This document shows positions 17,520-26,824 of a stretch of DNA of 64,000 bases, piece by piece (within the stretch, counting starts at the first letter, position 1; each line of letters starts with the position of its first letter). The position numbers were made by a program, and so were the translations under genes. The notes under the pieces are model-generated. The model had not been told where the DNA came from and ran no database searches. It was given only the letters and a program-made list of their open reading frames with translations. This DNA is from Streptomyces flavotricini (GTDB taxonomy: Bacteria > Actinomycetota > Actinomycetes > Streptomycetales > Streptomycetaceae), in contig NZ_JAINUL010000001.1 in assembly GCF_020639365.1 (NCBI RefSeq), forward strand, positions 3,049,123 to 3,113,122, given 5' to 3'.

Positions 17520-18056
17520 CTACAGCACGTCCGCGTCACGCCAGTCGAAGTCGAGCCGCCCGCCGGGATCCTCCAGCACCCCGCCGGGCGGCAGCCACAC
17601 GTACGTCGACCCCTCCTCGTCGGGGAGCCGCACCGGCCCGGCGGGTGACAGCGCCCCGATCCGCCCGCCCCACGCGGCCCACCCCCGCCCCTCGTACAGC
17701 CGGGCCCCGTCGGCGGAGGCCGACAGCGCGCCGAGCACGTAGGCCCGCTCGATGACGCCCTCCAGGGCGTCCATGACCCGCCCGCCGAGTCCGCGCCGGC
17801 GCCGGTCCGCCCGTACGGCGACGGCCTCGACGTATCCGGTCCGCAGGGCCCGGCCCCCGTGGAGGACCCGCCGCTGCACCACGCTCCCGTGGGCGACGAG
17901 CTCCCCGCCCTCGCGGACGAGGGCGTGCATGCCGCCGAGCGCGTGCTCGAAGTCCTCGTCGGAGAAGTCCCCGTCGAAGGCCCGGTCGAGCAGCTCCCGC
18001 AGCTCACGGAGCTCGCCGTCCCCCAGCTGGGAGGTGTGCTTCAGCAGGACGTCCAT
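17520..18056 (-). CDS. GNAT acetyltransferase of the aminoglycoside 2'-N-acetyltransferase type
   Basis: The 178-aa protein resembles AAC(2')-I enzymes along its whole length (mycobacterial members are about 180 aa). Shared features are F-x-G-D-F-S-D-E-D-F-E-H-A-L-G-G-M-H-A-L-V near residue 30, the acetyl-CoA loop V-A-V-R-A-D-R-R-R-R-G-L-G with preceding G-Y-V-E-A, an L-G-A-L-S-A-S-A stretch, and a C-terminal G-P-V-R-L-P-D-E-E-G-S segment. The family acetylates the 2'-amine of aminoglycosides but may have other natural substrates. It converges on the phospholipase gene with a four-base gap. There is no resistance cassette around it, so it looks like an intrinsic chromosomal gene. Confidence 0.85.
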   Translation of the reverse strand: MDVLLKHTSQLGDGELRELRELLDRAFDGDFSDEDFEHALGGMHALVREGGELVAHGSVVQRRVLHGGRALRTGYVEAVAVRADRRRRGLGGRVMDALEGVIERAYVLGALSASADGARLYEGRGWAAWGGRIGALSPAGPVRLPDEEGSTYVWLPPGGVLEDPGGRLDFDWRDADVL

Positions 18057-18156
18057 ACGGCGACGCTATCAACGGCCGCGGGAAAGGCCGGAAATCCGCC
18101 GGGGGCGACCGGAACGGGCCGTGCCCTGGCGCGGCTCCCCGCGTGAGGATCTGGCC

Positions 18157-18858
18157 ATGTCACCTGAGACCCGGCAGTGGACCCCCGCCCACGGCGCACC
18201 GTACCGGCCCGTCGCCTACCGGCCGGCGCGGATGCCGTCCGCGCAATCGCTGGCGCGCGCCGCCGAGTTGCGGGCCCGCATGGACGAACGCCGCACCGTG
18301 CGCCACTTCTCCCCCGACCCCGTCCCGGAGCAGGTGATCCGCGACGCGATCGCGTGCGCGGCGACCGCCCCCTCCGGCGCCCACCAGCAGCCGTGGACCT
18401 TCGTCCTGGTCAAGGACCCGGCGGTGCGGGAGCAGATCCGCGCGGCCGCCGAGCAGGAGGAGCAGCTGTCCTACGACGGCCGCCTCGGCGACGAATGGCT
18501 CGCCGCCCTGCGCCCGCTGGGCACGGACGCGGTCAAGACGCACCTCACCGACGCCCCCGCGCTGCTCGTCGTCTTCCAGCAGCGGTACTGGCTCGGTCCG
18601 GACGGCGTCAAGCGCAAGCACTACTACGTCGACGAGTCGGTCGGCATCGCGGTCGGCATGCTCCTGACCGCCCTCCACCTCAGCGGCCTCGCGGCCCTGG
18701 TCCACACCCCGAGCCCGATGCGCTTCCTCTCCCACGTCCTGCACCGCCCGGAGAACGAAAAGGCCTTCGCGGTCGTCCCCGTCGGCTACCCGTCCGACGA
18801 CTGCGAGGTCCCGGACCTGATCCGCAAGTCCCTCGATCAGGTCATGACCGAGGTCTAG
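18157..18858 (+). CDS. Nitroreductase family flavoprotein
   Basis: The 233-aa protein has the nitroreductase FMN fold: R-R-T-V-R-H-F near residue 45 (FMN phosphate contact), the A-P-S-G-A-H-Q-Q-P-W-T-F block at about 71-82, and a C-terminal V-V-P-V-G-Y-P strand. Its layout (N-terminal extension, E-K-A-F-A-V-V-P-V-G-Y-P) is closest to the iodotyrosine-deiodinase-like subgroup, so reductive dehalogenation or reduction of a nitro-aromatic are possible reactions. The start at 18157 has GAGGA upstream. Its last four bases overlap the convergent MarR gene. Confidence 0.9.
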   Translation: MSPETRQWTPAHGAPYRPVAYRPARMPSAQSLARAAELRARMDERRTVRHFSPDPVPEQVIRDAIACAATAPSGAHQQPWTFVLVKDPAVREQIRAAAEQEEQLSYDGRLGDEWLAALRPLGTDAVKTHLTDAPALLVVFQQRYWLGPDGVKRKHYYVDESVGIAVGMLLTALHLSGLAALVHTPSPMRFLSHVLHRPENEKAFAVVPVGYPSDDCEVPDLIRKSLDQVMTEV

Positions 18859-19307
18859 CCCTCGGGTTGCGGATCGCCGTCGGCTTCGTGGATGCGGGTC
18901 AGGAGGGCGGTCAGCCGGTCGCGTTCCGCCGGGGTCAGGGGGGACAGGAAGGCGGCGTTGGCCTGCTCGGCCAGGGTGGCGCAGCGGGTGAGGGCGGCCG
19001 CGCCCGCCGGGGTCAGGGTGACGGCGTTCTTGCGGCGGTCCGCCGGGTCCGGGGCGCGGAGCAGGAGGCCGGCGCCTTCGAGGTGGTTGAGGAGTCCGAC
19101 CAGGTCCTTGGGGTCGATGCCGAGCCGGCGGCCGAGGTCGGCCTGGGCCACCGGACCGTACTCGGCGGTCGCCGCCAGCACCGCGTGGTGCGCGAGCTTG
19201 AGCCCCTCGGCGGCGAGCGCCTCGGCGACGAGGCCGCGGCCGCGCGCCGCGACCCGCCCCACGAGCCAGCTCGGGAGGGCCTGGATGTGCGCGAGGGCCG
19301 AGGTCAT
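18855..19307 (-). CDS. MarR family transcriptional regulator
   Basis: The 150-aa protein carries the MarR winged helix (about 45-110; L-G-R-R-L-G-I-D-P-K-D-L-V-G-L-L-N-H-L-E recognition part and D-P-A-D-R-R-K-N wing). It is divergent from the quinone oxidoreductase gene at 19396, the usual arrangement for a repressor sensing phenolic or electrophilic compounds, and two similar inverted sites lie in the gap (19323-19342 and 19354-19373). Its 3' end overlaps the nitroreductase gene by four bases. Confidence 0.94.
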   Translation of the reverse strand: MTSALAHIQALPSWLVGRVAARGRGLVAEALAAEGLKLAHHAVLAATAEYGPVAQADLGRRLGIDPKDLVGLLNHLEGAGLLLRAPDPADRRKNAVTLTPAGAAALTRCATLAEQANAAFLSPLTPAERDRLTALLTRIHEADGDPQPEG

Positions 19308-19322
19308 GGACCCAGCCTAGCA

Positions 19323-19373
19323 ATTCATTGGGATTCCCCACGATCTCGATTACCGTTGGGGCTCCCAACGAAT
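19323..19373. promoter_or_regulatory. Paired MarR operator candidates
   Basis: Two 20-base elements lie in opposite orientation, 19323-19342 and 19354-19373, and agree at 16 of 20 positions. Each is a near-palindrome; the second contains the perfect arms CGTTGGG and CCCAACG with a 3-base spacer. They sit between the divergent MarR and oxidoreductase starts. Confidence 0.6.
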
Positions 19374-19395
19374 CTGCCACGGTCCGGGAGGTCCT

Positions 19396-20322
19396 GTGCT
19401 GCGCATCCGCCACGAGGTCAACGGCGGCCCCGAAGTGCTGTTCGCGGAGGAGGTGGCCGTGCCCGTCCCCGGGCCCGGGGAGCTCCTCGTCGCGGTCGAG
19501 GCCGTCGGGGTCACGCTGCCCGTCGTGCGCAAGGTGCGGGAGGGGCGCGGGGCGGTACCGCTCGGCGGGGAGGTCGCGGGGACCGTGGCCGCGCTCGGCG
19601 AGGGGGTGCGGGGGTTCGCCGTCGGGGACCGGGTCACCGGGCTGTGCTTCGGCCACGGGTACGCCGAGTACGCGCTCCTCGCGGCCCCCTTCGCCTCCGC
19701 CGTCCCCGACGGGGCCGGCTCCGTGGACGCCGTCGCGCTCGTGCGCAGCGGGCTCGTCGCCCGGGGTGCCTGGGAGGCCGGGCGGGTCCGGCCCGGGGAG
19801 TCCGTGCTGGTCACGGCAGCCGCGAGCGGGGTCGGCAGCCTCGCGCTGCGGCTGGCCCGGGCGGGCGGGGCCGGCCGGCTGGTCGCCGCCGTCTCCAGCG
19901 CGGACAAGGCCGGGTTCGTACGCGGCCTCGGCGCCGATGAGGTGGTGCTGTACGAGGACCCGGCCGCCTGGGGCGAGCCGTACGACGTGGTGCTCGACGG
20001 GGTCGGCGGCGAACTGCTCGGCCCGGCCGTGCGCGCCCTGGCCGCGGGCGGCCGGCTGGTGGCGTACGGCTCCGGCGGCGGCACGGTGGAGGCGTACGAA
20101 CTGCTGGTGCGCGGTGCCTCGGTGACCGGCTTCCAGATCCGGGCCGTCGCACAGGGCCGGCCGCAGGTGCTCGAGGGCTGGCGGCGCGAGCTGTGGAAGG
20201 CGTACGCGGAGGGCTCGCTGCGCCCCGCCGTGCACGGGGAGATCCCGCTGGCCGAGGCGGCCCGGGCGCACGCGCTGATCGAGGAGCGGCGCAACCTCGG
20301 CAAGGTCGTCCTGGTCCCCTGA
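19396..20322 (+). CDS. Quinone oxidoreductase-type MDR enzyme
   Basis: The 308-aa protein is a zinc-independent medium-chain reductase: N-terminal GroES-like domain with P-G-P-G-E-L-L-V near residue 25, the cofactor motif T-A-A-A-S-G-V-G-S-L-A at about 138, and a C-terminal R-N-L-G-K-V-V-L motif that ends many quinone reductases. It likely reduces quinones or enones with NADPH. The GTG start at 19396 has GGGAGG five bases upstream. Control by the divergent MarR gene is likely. Confidence 0.92.
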   Translation: MLRIRHEVNGGPEVLFAEEVAVPVPGPGELLVAVEAVGVTLPVVRKVREGRGAVPLGGEVAGTVAALGEGVRGFAVGDRVTGLCFGHGYAEYALLAAPFASAVPDGAGSVDAVALVRSGLVARGAWEAGRVRPGESVLVTAAASGVGSLALRLARAGGAGRLVAAVSSADKAGFVRGLGADEVVLYEDPAAWGEPYDVVLDGVGGELLGPAVRALAAGGRLVAYGSGGGTVEAYELLVRGASVTGFQIRAVAQGRPQVLEGWRRELWKAYAEGSLRPAVHGEIPLAEAARAHALIEERRNLGKVVLVP

Positions 20323-20357
20323 CGCCCCGGTCCTCACGGGCGGAGGGGGTGGAACTG

Positions 20358-20406
20358 GAACCGCCCCCGATCCGGACTTGGGGGTACCGGAACGGGGGCG
20401 GGGTTC
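20358..20406. terminator. Terminator-like hairpin between convergent genes
   Basis: The left arm AACCGCCCCCG and right arm CGGGGGCGGGGTT pair with one bulge around a G/T-rich loop, between the oxidoreductase stop and the convergent pruA stop. Confidence 0.55.
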
Positions 20407-20420
20407 AGAAGGGGGCCGGA

Positions 20421-22052
<1,632 letters not shown>

Positions 22053-22083
22053 GGGGCTGGTAACTCCTTGACCTGGTTCTGGG

Positions 22084-23010
22084 CTAGTTCTTGGTGATCA
22101 TCGAGCGGAGGAAGAACAGGAGGTTGGCGGGCTTCTCGGCGAGGCGCCGCATGAAGTAGCCGTACCAGTCCGTCCCGTACGCGGTGTAGACGCGCATGCG
22201 GTGGCCCTCGGCGGCGAGCCGCAGGTGCTCCTCGCTGCGGATGCCGTACAGCATCTGGAACTCGTACTCGTCCAGCTTGCGCCCGGCCTTGCGGCCGAGC
22301 TCCTGCGCGATGGCGATCAGGCGCGGGTCGTGCGACCCGATCATCGGGTAGCCCTCGCCGTCCATCAGCGTCTTCAGGATGCGGACGTACGCCTTGTCGA
22401 TCTCGGCCTTGTCCTGGTAGGCGACCTCGGCGGGCTCCTTGTAGGCGCCCTTCACGATCCGGACGCGGCTGCCGGCGGCGGCCAGGCGGCGGGCGTCGGC
22501 CTCGGTGCGGAAGAGGTACGCCTGGATCACGCAGCCGGTCTGCGGGAAGTCCCGGCGCAGCTCCTCGTGGATGGCGAACATCGAGTCGAGGGTGGTGTGG
22601 TCCTCGGCGTCCAGGGTGACGGTGGTGCCGATGGCCGCGGCGGCCTCGACGACCGGGCGGACGTTGGCGAGGGCGAGCTCGTGGCCGCCCTCCAGCGCCT
22701 GGCCGAACATCGACAGCTTGACCGACATCTCGGCCTTCTCGCCGAGGCCCAGGCCCGCCAGGTGCTCGATGAGTTCGAGGTAGGCGTCACGCGCGGCGTG
22801 GGACTGCTCCACCGTGGTGATGTCCTCGCCCACCACGTCGAGCGTGAGCTCCAGGCCCTTCTCCGTGAGGTCCACGACGATCGGGATGACCTGGTCGACC
22901 GTCTCACCGGGGATGAACCGGTTCACCACGGGCTTGGTCACCGGGGCTGCAGAGACGATTCGGCGCATCTTGTCGCTGCGCGAAGCGGCGAGGATCGCGG
23001 GACCCAGCAC
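22084..23010 (-). CDS. putB: Proline dehydrogenase
   Basis: This monofunctional FAD enzyme (308 aa) oxidises proline to 1-pyrroline-5-carboxylate and passes electrons to quinones at the membrane. Barrel motifs are present: S-V-K-L-S-M-F-G-Q, the T-L-D-A-E-D-H-T-T strand, R-I-V-K-G-A-Y-K-E-P, I-G-S-H-D-P-R-L, and the C-terminal Y-G-x-D-W-Y-G-Y-F-M-R-R-L-A-E-K-P-A-N proline-binding helix. The GTG start at 23010 follows a strong GGAGG; the longer frame upstream shows no conserved sequence. It is the first gene of the pair with pruA and divergent from the PucR-type regulator. Confidence 0.96.
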   Translation of the reverse strand: MLGPAILAASRSDKMRRIVSAAPVTKPVVNRFIPGETVDQVIPIVVDLTEKGLELTLDVVGEDITTVEQSHAARDAYLELIEHLAGLGLGEKAEMSVKLSMFGQALEGGHELALANVRPVVEAAAAIGTTVTLDAEDHTTLDSMFAIHEELRRDFPQTGCVIQAYLFRTEADARRLAAAGSRVRIVKGAYKEPAEVAYQDKAEIDKAYVRILKTLMDGEGYPMIGSHDPRLIAIAQELGRKAGRKLDEYEFQMLYGIRSEEHLRLAAEGHRMRVYTAYGTDWYGYFMRRLAEKPANLLFFLRSMITKN

Positions 23011-23107
23011 GGGGCACCTCCAACAGGTGGCAGAAGCAGGCATACGGTCCGCGAAGGGGGTGGGCGGTGCCGTAAAGAAAACGCAAGTAAAACCACCGTG
23101 AAACCTA

Positions 23108-23142
23108 AGGATCGCTTTGATCCTCTGCCATCGACAGCTGTC
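23108..23142. promoter_or_regulatory. Two palindromes in the proline regulator/proline dehydrogenase gap
   Basis: AGGATC-GCTTT-GATCCT (23108-23124) and the 10-base palindrome GACAGCTGTC (23133-23142) lie in the 199-base divergent gap. Either could bind the adjacent PucR-type regulator. Confidence 0.4.
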
Positions 23143-23209
23143 ACGCATCCGTGTCCCCGATCTCATACATCTGTCTGAAGACCGGCTTTCCGGGTGGGAG
23201 AATGTCCGG

Positions 23210-24412
23210 GTGAAGGGCGATTACCAGGACCTGGTGGATGAGATCTCGGCGCTCCTCGGCGCCCCGGCGACGCTGGAGAACCGGGATTTCCGCCTCATCG
23301 CCTTCGGCGCGCACGACAGCGAGGACGACCTCGCGATGGACCCCGTCCGCACCCGCTCGATCCTGACCCGGCAGTCGACGGCGGCCGTGCGGGCCTGGTT
23401 CGAGGGTTTCGGGATCGCGCGGGCGACCGGGCCGGTACGGATCCCGGCGGCCCCGGACGCGGGGGTCTTCCGGGGGAGGATCTGCCTGCCGGTGCGGTAC
23501 CGCGGGATCGTGCAGGGGTACGTGTGGCTGCTCGACCAGGAGCCCGGCCCCGGACCGGACGCCCTGGCGGCGGCCATGGAGGTGGCGGAGCGCATCGGGA
23601 TCCTGCTCGCCGAGGAGGCGAAGGCGGGGGCCGACCTGTCCCGGGAGTTCCGGGAGGTGCTCACGGCCGGACGGGGCTGGCAGCAGGACATGGCGGTGGC
23701 CGCGCTGCGGGTGGCGCTGGGTCCGGGGGCCGACGGGTTGCACGCGGTGGTGTGCGTGCAGCCGTGGTCCGGCGAGGCCCCGGCGTCGGTGCCGGGCGCG
23801 GCCGCGGTGTGCACGGTCCCCCGGCCGGGGGAAGGGGACGGGAGCGGGCCGGGCGCCGGCGCCGGGCCCCGCGACGCGGGCGCCCGCCCCGAGCGGAGGG
23901 CCGGCCAGGCCCTCGCCGTGCTCGTCAGGCTCCGCTCGGCGGAGGTGCTCGCCCCCGCCGAGGGCGTCGCGACCCGGCTGCTGGCGGGCGGCGCGGCCAC
24001 CGCCGGGATCGCGGAGCCCCGCCGGGGGCTCGCGGCGCTGGCCGACGCCTGGTACGAGGCCTCGGCGGCGGCGCAGGCGGCCGCGGCGCAGCCCCGGTTC
24101 GGCCCGGTGGCCCAGTGGTCGGCGATCGGCCCGTACCGGATGCTGGCGGCCCTGGCGGCGGCCGACCCGGCGGGCGACCCGGCGACCCGGGTCCTGCTCG
24201 GGCCCGCGCACCGGGAACTCGCCCGTACGGCCGAGCTGTTCCTGGACTGCGCGGGCCAGGCGGGCCGCGCGGCGGCGGCCCTGGGCATCCACCGCCAGAC
24301 CCTCTACTACCGGCTCGCCCGGGTGGAGCAGCTGACCGGACTGGATCTGGACGAGGGCGAGGACCGACTGTTGCTCCACATGGCCCTCAAGGCGGCTCGC
24401 CTGTACGGCTGA
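23210..24412 (+). CDS. PucR/CdaR-type regulator of proline catabolism
   Basis: This 400-aa protein has an N-terminal sensor half and a C-terminal PucR helix-turn-helix (about 340-400: [27 protein letters not shown] in segments, then L-T-G-L-D-L). PucR proteins activate amino acid and purine catabolism; the B. subtilis member PutR activates proline catabolism genes. Divergence from putB-pruA makes it the likely proline-responsive activator. The GTG at 23210 has GGGAG nine bases upstream; upstream in-frame starts (ATG 23117) lack one. A low-complexity G/A/P-rich stretch lies at about 205-230. Confidence 0.88.
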   Translation: MKGDYQDLVDEISALLGAPATLENRDFRLIAFGAHDSEDDLAMDPVRTRSILTRQSTAAVRAWFEGFGIARATGPVRIPAAPDAGVFRGRICLPVRYRGIVQGYVWLLDQEPGPGPDALAAAMEVAERIGILLAEEAKAGADLSREFREVLTAGRGWQQDMAVAALRVALGPGADGLHAVVCVQPWSGEAPASVPGAAAVCTVPRPGEGDGSGPGAGAGPRDAGARPERRAGQALAVLVRLRSAEVLAPAEGVATRLLAGGAATAGIAEPRRGLAALADAWYEASAAAQAAAAQPRFGPVAQWSAIGPYRMLAALAAADPAGDPATRVLLGPAHRELARTAELFLDCAGQAGRAAAALGIHRQTLYYRLARVEQLTGLDLDEGEDRLLLHMALKAARLYG

Positions 24413-24465
24413 ACGACCGAACCGCTGACCGGCCGACCGACTGGCCGGCTCGCCGACCGACCGGC

Positions 24466-25113
24466 TCAGGCGGGCTCGGCGGCGTCCTCGGCATCCTCGG
24501 CATCCTCGGCATCCTCGGCGTCCTCGGCGTCCTCGGCGTCCTCGGCGTTCACCATCATCCGCGCGGCGCGGCGCATGCCCTCGGTCAACTCCTCGGCGGT
24601 GACGGCGTTCTCGGGGTTGTACAGCCACTGCACCATCATCCCGGCGACCAGTACCTGGTAGAGCCCGCCAAGCGTCCGGACGTCCCGCTCTTCGAGCTGC
24701 TCCTCCGGGATGCCCGTGAACATCTCGGTCAGGCCCTTGCGCCCCTCGCCCTCCGAGGACACCACCATCTCCCGCAGCTCCGGCAGCCGGTCGCGGTTCA
24801 TCGCGATCTCGAGACTGGCCGTCCACATCGCGGCCGCCTGGTCGCGCTGCCCGATCATGCCGTCCCAGACCGAGCGGAAGCGCTCGAGCGAGCCGCCTTC
24901 ACCCGTGACGTCCGGTTTGAAGGAGTCGCCCCACTCCTCGGCCATCGAGATGAACGCCTGCGACAGCAGGGCGTCCTTCGAGCCGTAGTGGTAGCCGATC
25001 GATGCCAGGTTCGCGCCGGAGGCGCTCACGATGTCGCGCGCGGTCGTCCGCACGAAACCCTTCTCGGCCAGGCACTTCTTGGCGCCTTCGAGCAGATCTT
25101 CGCGGTGTCCCAT
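24466..25113 (-). CDS. TetR family regulator with C-terminal Glu-Asp-Ala repeat tail
   Basis: The 215-aa protein has a normal TetR helix-turn-helix (residues 8-55; T-A-R-D-I-V-S-A-S-G-A-N-L-A-S-I-G-Y-H-Y) and a TetR C-terminal domain ending near residue 188. It then carries seven copies of the tripeptide EDA and ends AEPA. The tail is encoded by 9-base repeats at 24482-24544. It is divergent from the MFS exporter at 25203 and should repress it; a palindrome lies between them. The acidic tail lies outside the conserved fold. Confidence 0.93.
   Translation of the reverse strand: MGHREDLLEGAKKCLAEKGFVRTTARDIVSASGANLASIGYHYGSKDALLSQAFISMAEEWGDSFKPDVTGEGGSLERFRSVWDGMIGQRDQAAAMWTASLEIAMNRDRLPELREMVVSSEGEGRKGLTEMFTGIPEEQLEERDVRTLGGLYQVLVAGMMVQWLYNPENAVTAEELTEGMRRAARMMVNAEDAEDAEDAEDAEDAEDAEDAAEPA
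24482..24544. repeat. 9-bp tandem repeat encoding the EDA tail
   Basis: Seven consecutive 9-base units of the form GCRTCCTCG (four GCGTCCTCG, three GCATCCTCG) are present. Each unit is one EDA triplet on the minus strand, so gain or loss of units keeps the frame. Confidence 0.9.
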
Positions 25114-25133
25114 GCCCTCACCGTACCAAGACA

Positions 25134-25148
25134 GCCGTCCTAGACGGC
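25134..25148. promoter_or_regulatory. Operator candidate between TetR and MFS genes
   Basis: GCCGTC-CTA-GACGGC is a perfect 6-base inverted repeat in the 89-base divergent gap. A related sequence, TACTAGACAG, lies 17 bases downstream of the repeat and may be a second half-site. Confidence 0.5.
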
Positions 25149-25202
25149 AGTTCTATACGCTCGTACTAGACAGACGTATATGACGCTTGTACATTGCTGT
25201 TC

Positions 25203-26741
25203 ATGACGAACTCCGCCGCACGTCCCGCCGGCCGCCGGGAATGGATCGCCTTCACCGTCCTCCTGCTGCCGCTGCTCCTGGTCTCGATGGACGTCTCCGT
25301 CCTCTACTTCGCCATCCCGGCGATCACCCGCGAGCTCGACCCGAGCGCCACCCAGCAGCTCTGGATCTTCGACAGCTACGCCTTCGCCCTCGCCGGCCTG
25401 CTGATCACCATGGGCTCGCTCGGTGACCGGATCGGCCGCCGCAAGCTGCTGCTGGTGGGCGCGACCGCCTTCGGACTCGCCTCCGTCTGCGCCGCCTACG
25501 CCACCAGCGCCGAGATGCTGATCGCGGCCCGCGTGCTGCTCGGGATCGGCGGAGCGACCTTGATGCCCTCCACGCTGGCGCTCGTGCGCAACCTCTTCCA
25601 GGACGCCGTCGAGCGCGGCCGGGCCATCGCCATCTGGTCCGGGGCCATGACCGGCGGCATCGCCCTCGGCTCTGTGATGAGCGGCGTGATGCTGAACCAC
25701 TTCTGGTGGGGTTCGGTCTTCCTGATCAACGTGCCCGCGATGCTGCTCCTGCTGGCCCTCGTCCCGGTGCTGGTCCCGGAGTTCAAGGACCCGGCGCCCG
25801 GCCGCTTCGACCTGCTGAGCGTGCCGCTGTCGACCGCCGCCGTGCTCCCGCTGGTGTACGGCCTCAAGGAGATCGCCGCCGAGGGCCCGGAGCCGCTCCA
25901 CCTGGTCTCCGTCGCCGTGGGCCTGGCCTTCGGGTTCGTCTTCGTCCGCCGCCAGCGCACCCGTGACGACGCCATGGTCAGCCGGGCCCTGTTCCGGGGC
26001 CGCGGATTCGGGGCCGGGATCGCGCTCAACGCCATCGCCGCCTTCGCCATGATGGGCTCGGCCTACTTCACCACCCAGTACCTGCAGTCGGTGCTCGGCA
26101 TGGGCACGCTGGAGGCAGCCCTGTGGAGCCTCGCGCCCTCGCTCCTCATCGGAGCCGCCGCCCCGGTCAGCGCGGCGCTGGCACAGAAGACCGACCGGGC
26201 GTACGTCATCGCCGGCGGATTCGTCCTCGCCGCGGCCGGGTTCGCCCTGATCGGGCTGGTCGGCAGCGACTCGCTGTGGCTGCTGCTGACCGGCGCGGGC
26301 GTCCTGGCCTGCGGCCTCGTCACCGTGATGTCCCTGGTCGCCGACATGGCGCTGGGCGCGGCCCCCGCGGAGAAGGCCGGCTCGGCCGCGTCCCTGCTGG
26401 AGACCGGCCAGGAGTTCGGCGGCGCGCTCGGCATGGCCGTGCTGGGCAGCCTCGGCACCGCCGTCTACCGCTCCGACCTGTCGGGCGCCGAGCCCGCCGT
26501 CCGGGAGACCCTGGGCGGCGCGGTCGCCACCGCCCGGCAGCTCGGCGGCCCGGCCGGCGAGCAGGTGCTGGCCCTGGCCCGCGAGGCCTTCGTCCACGGC
26601 ATGCAGTACGCCGCCTGGGGAGGTACGGCCCTCCTGCTGGCGGCGGCCCTGCTCGCCGCGGCCCTGCTGCGCCGGCTCGGCGCCCCCGCGGCGCAGCCTG
26701 CCGAGGGGCCCGCCGCGCAGGCCCCGGCCCTGGCGGGCTGA
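25203..26741 (+). CDS. MFS drug efflux transporter (14-TM, DHA2/QacA type)
   Basis: The 512-aa protein has 14 hydrophobic segments and the DHA2 signatures: L-D-x-x-x-L-Y-F-A-I-P-like motif D1 in the first helix (M-D-V-S-V-L-Y-F-A-I-P), motif A G-S-L-G-D-R-I-G-R-R-K after helix 2, and a motif-C-like G-P/G-G-I-A-L-G-S-V-M-S segment in helix 5. It should export cationic or hydrophobic compounds using the proton gradient. The ATG at 25203 is preferred; no obvious Shine-Dalgarno is present, so the mRNA may be leaderless. Regulation by the divergent TetR gene is likely. Confidence 0.92.
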   Translation: MTNSAARPAGRREWIAFTVLLLPLLLVSMDVSVLYFAIPAITRELDPSATQQLWIFDSYAFALAGLLITMGSLGDRIGRRKLLLVGATAFGLASVCAAYATSAEMLIAARVLLGIGGATLMPSTLALVRNLFQDAVERGRAIAIWSGAMTGGIALGSVMSGVMLNHFWWGSVFLINVPAMLLLLALVPVLVPEFKDPAPGRFDLLSVPLSTAAVLPLVYGLKEIAAEGPEPLHLVSVAVGLAFGFVFVRRQRTRDDAMVSRALFRGRGFGAGIALNAIAAFAMMGSAYFTTQYLQSVLGMGTLEAALWSLAPSLLIGAAAPVSAALAQKTDRAYVIAGGFVLAAAGFALIGLVGSDSLWLLLTGAGVLACGLVTVMSLVADMALGAAPAEKAGSAASLLETGQEFGGALGMAVLGSLGTAVYRSDLSGAEPAVRETLGGAVATARQLGGPAGEQVLALAREAFVHGMQYAAWGGTALLLAAALLAAALLRRLGAPAAQPAEGPAAQAPALAG

Positions 26742-26779
26742 TCCCCGTACGGCCCGGGGGGACGGCGGCGGAACACGAA

Positions 26780-26809
26780 GAAGGGCCCGGGGAGTTCCCC
26801 GGGCCCTTC
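26780..26809. terminator. Bidirectional terminator between MFS gene and serA
   Basis: GAAGGGCCCGGGG and CCCCGGGCCCTTC pair perfectly (13 bases) around AGTT, between two convergent stops. Confidence 0.85.
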
Positions 26810-26824
26810 CCTGTGTCGTGCGGG

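Noticed and set aside
24482..24544. Possible CRISPR-like direct repeats
   Set aside because: The units are contiguous 9-mers without spacers and encode an in-frame EDA tail.
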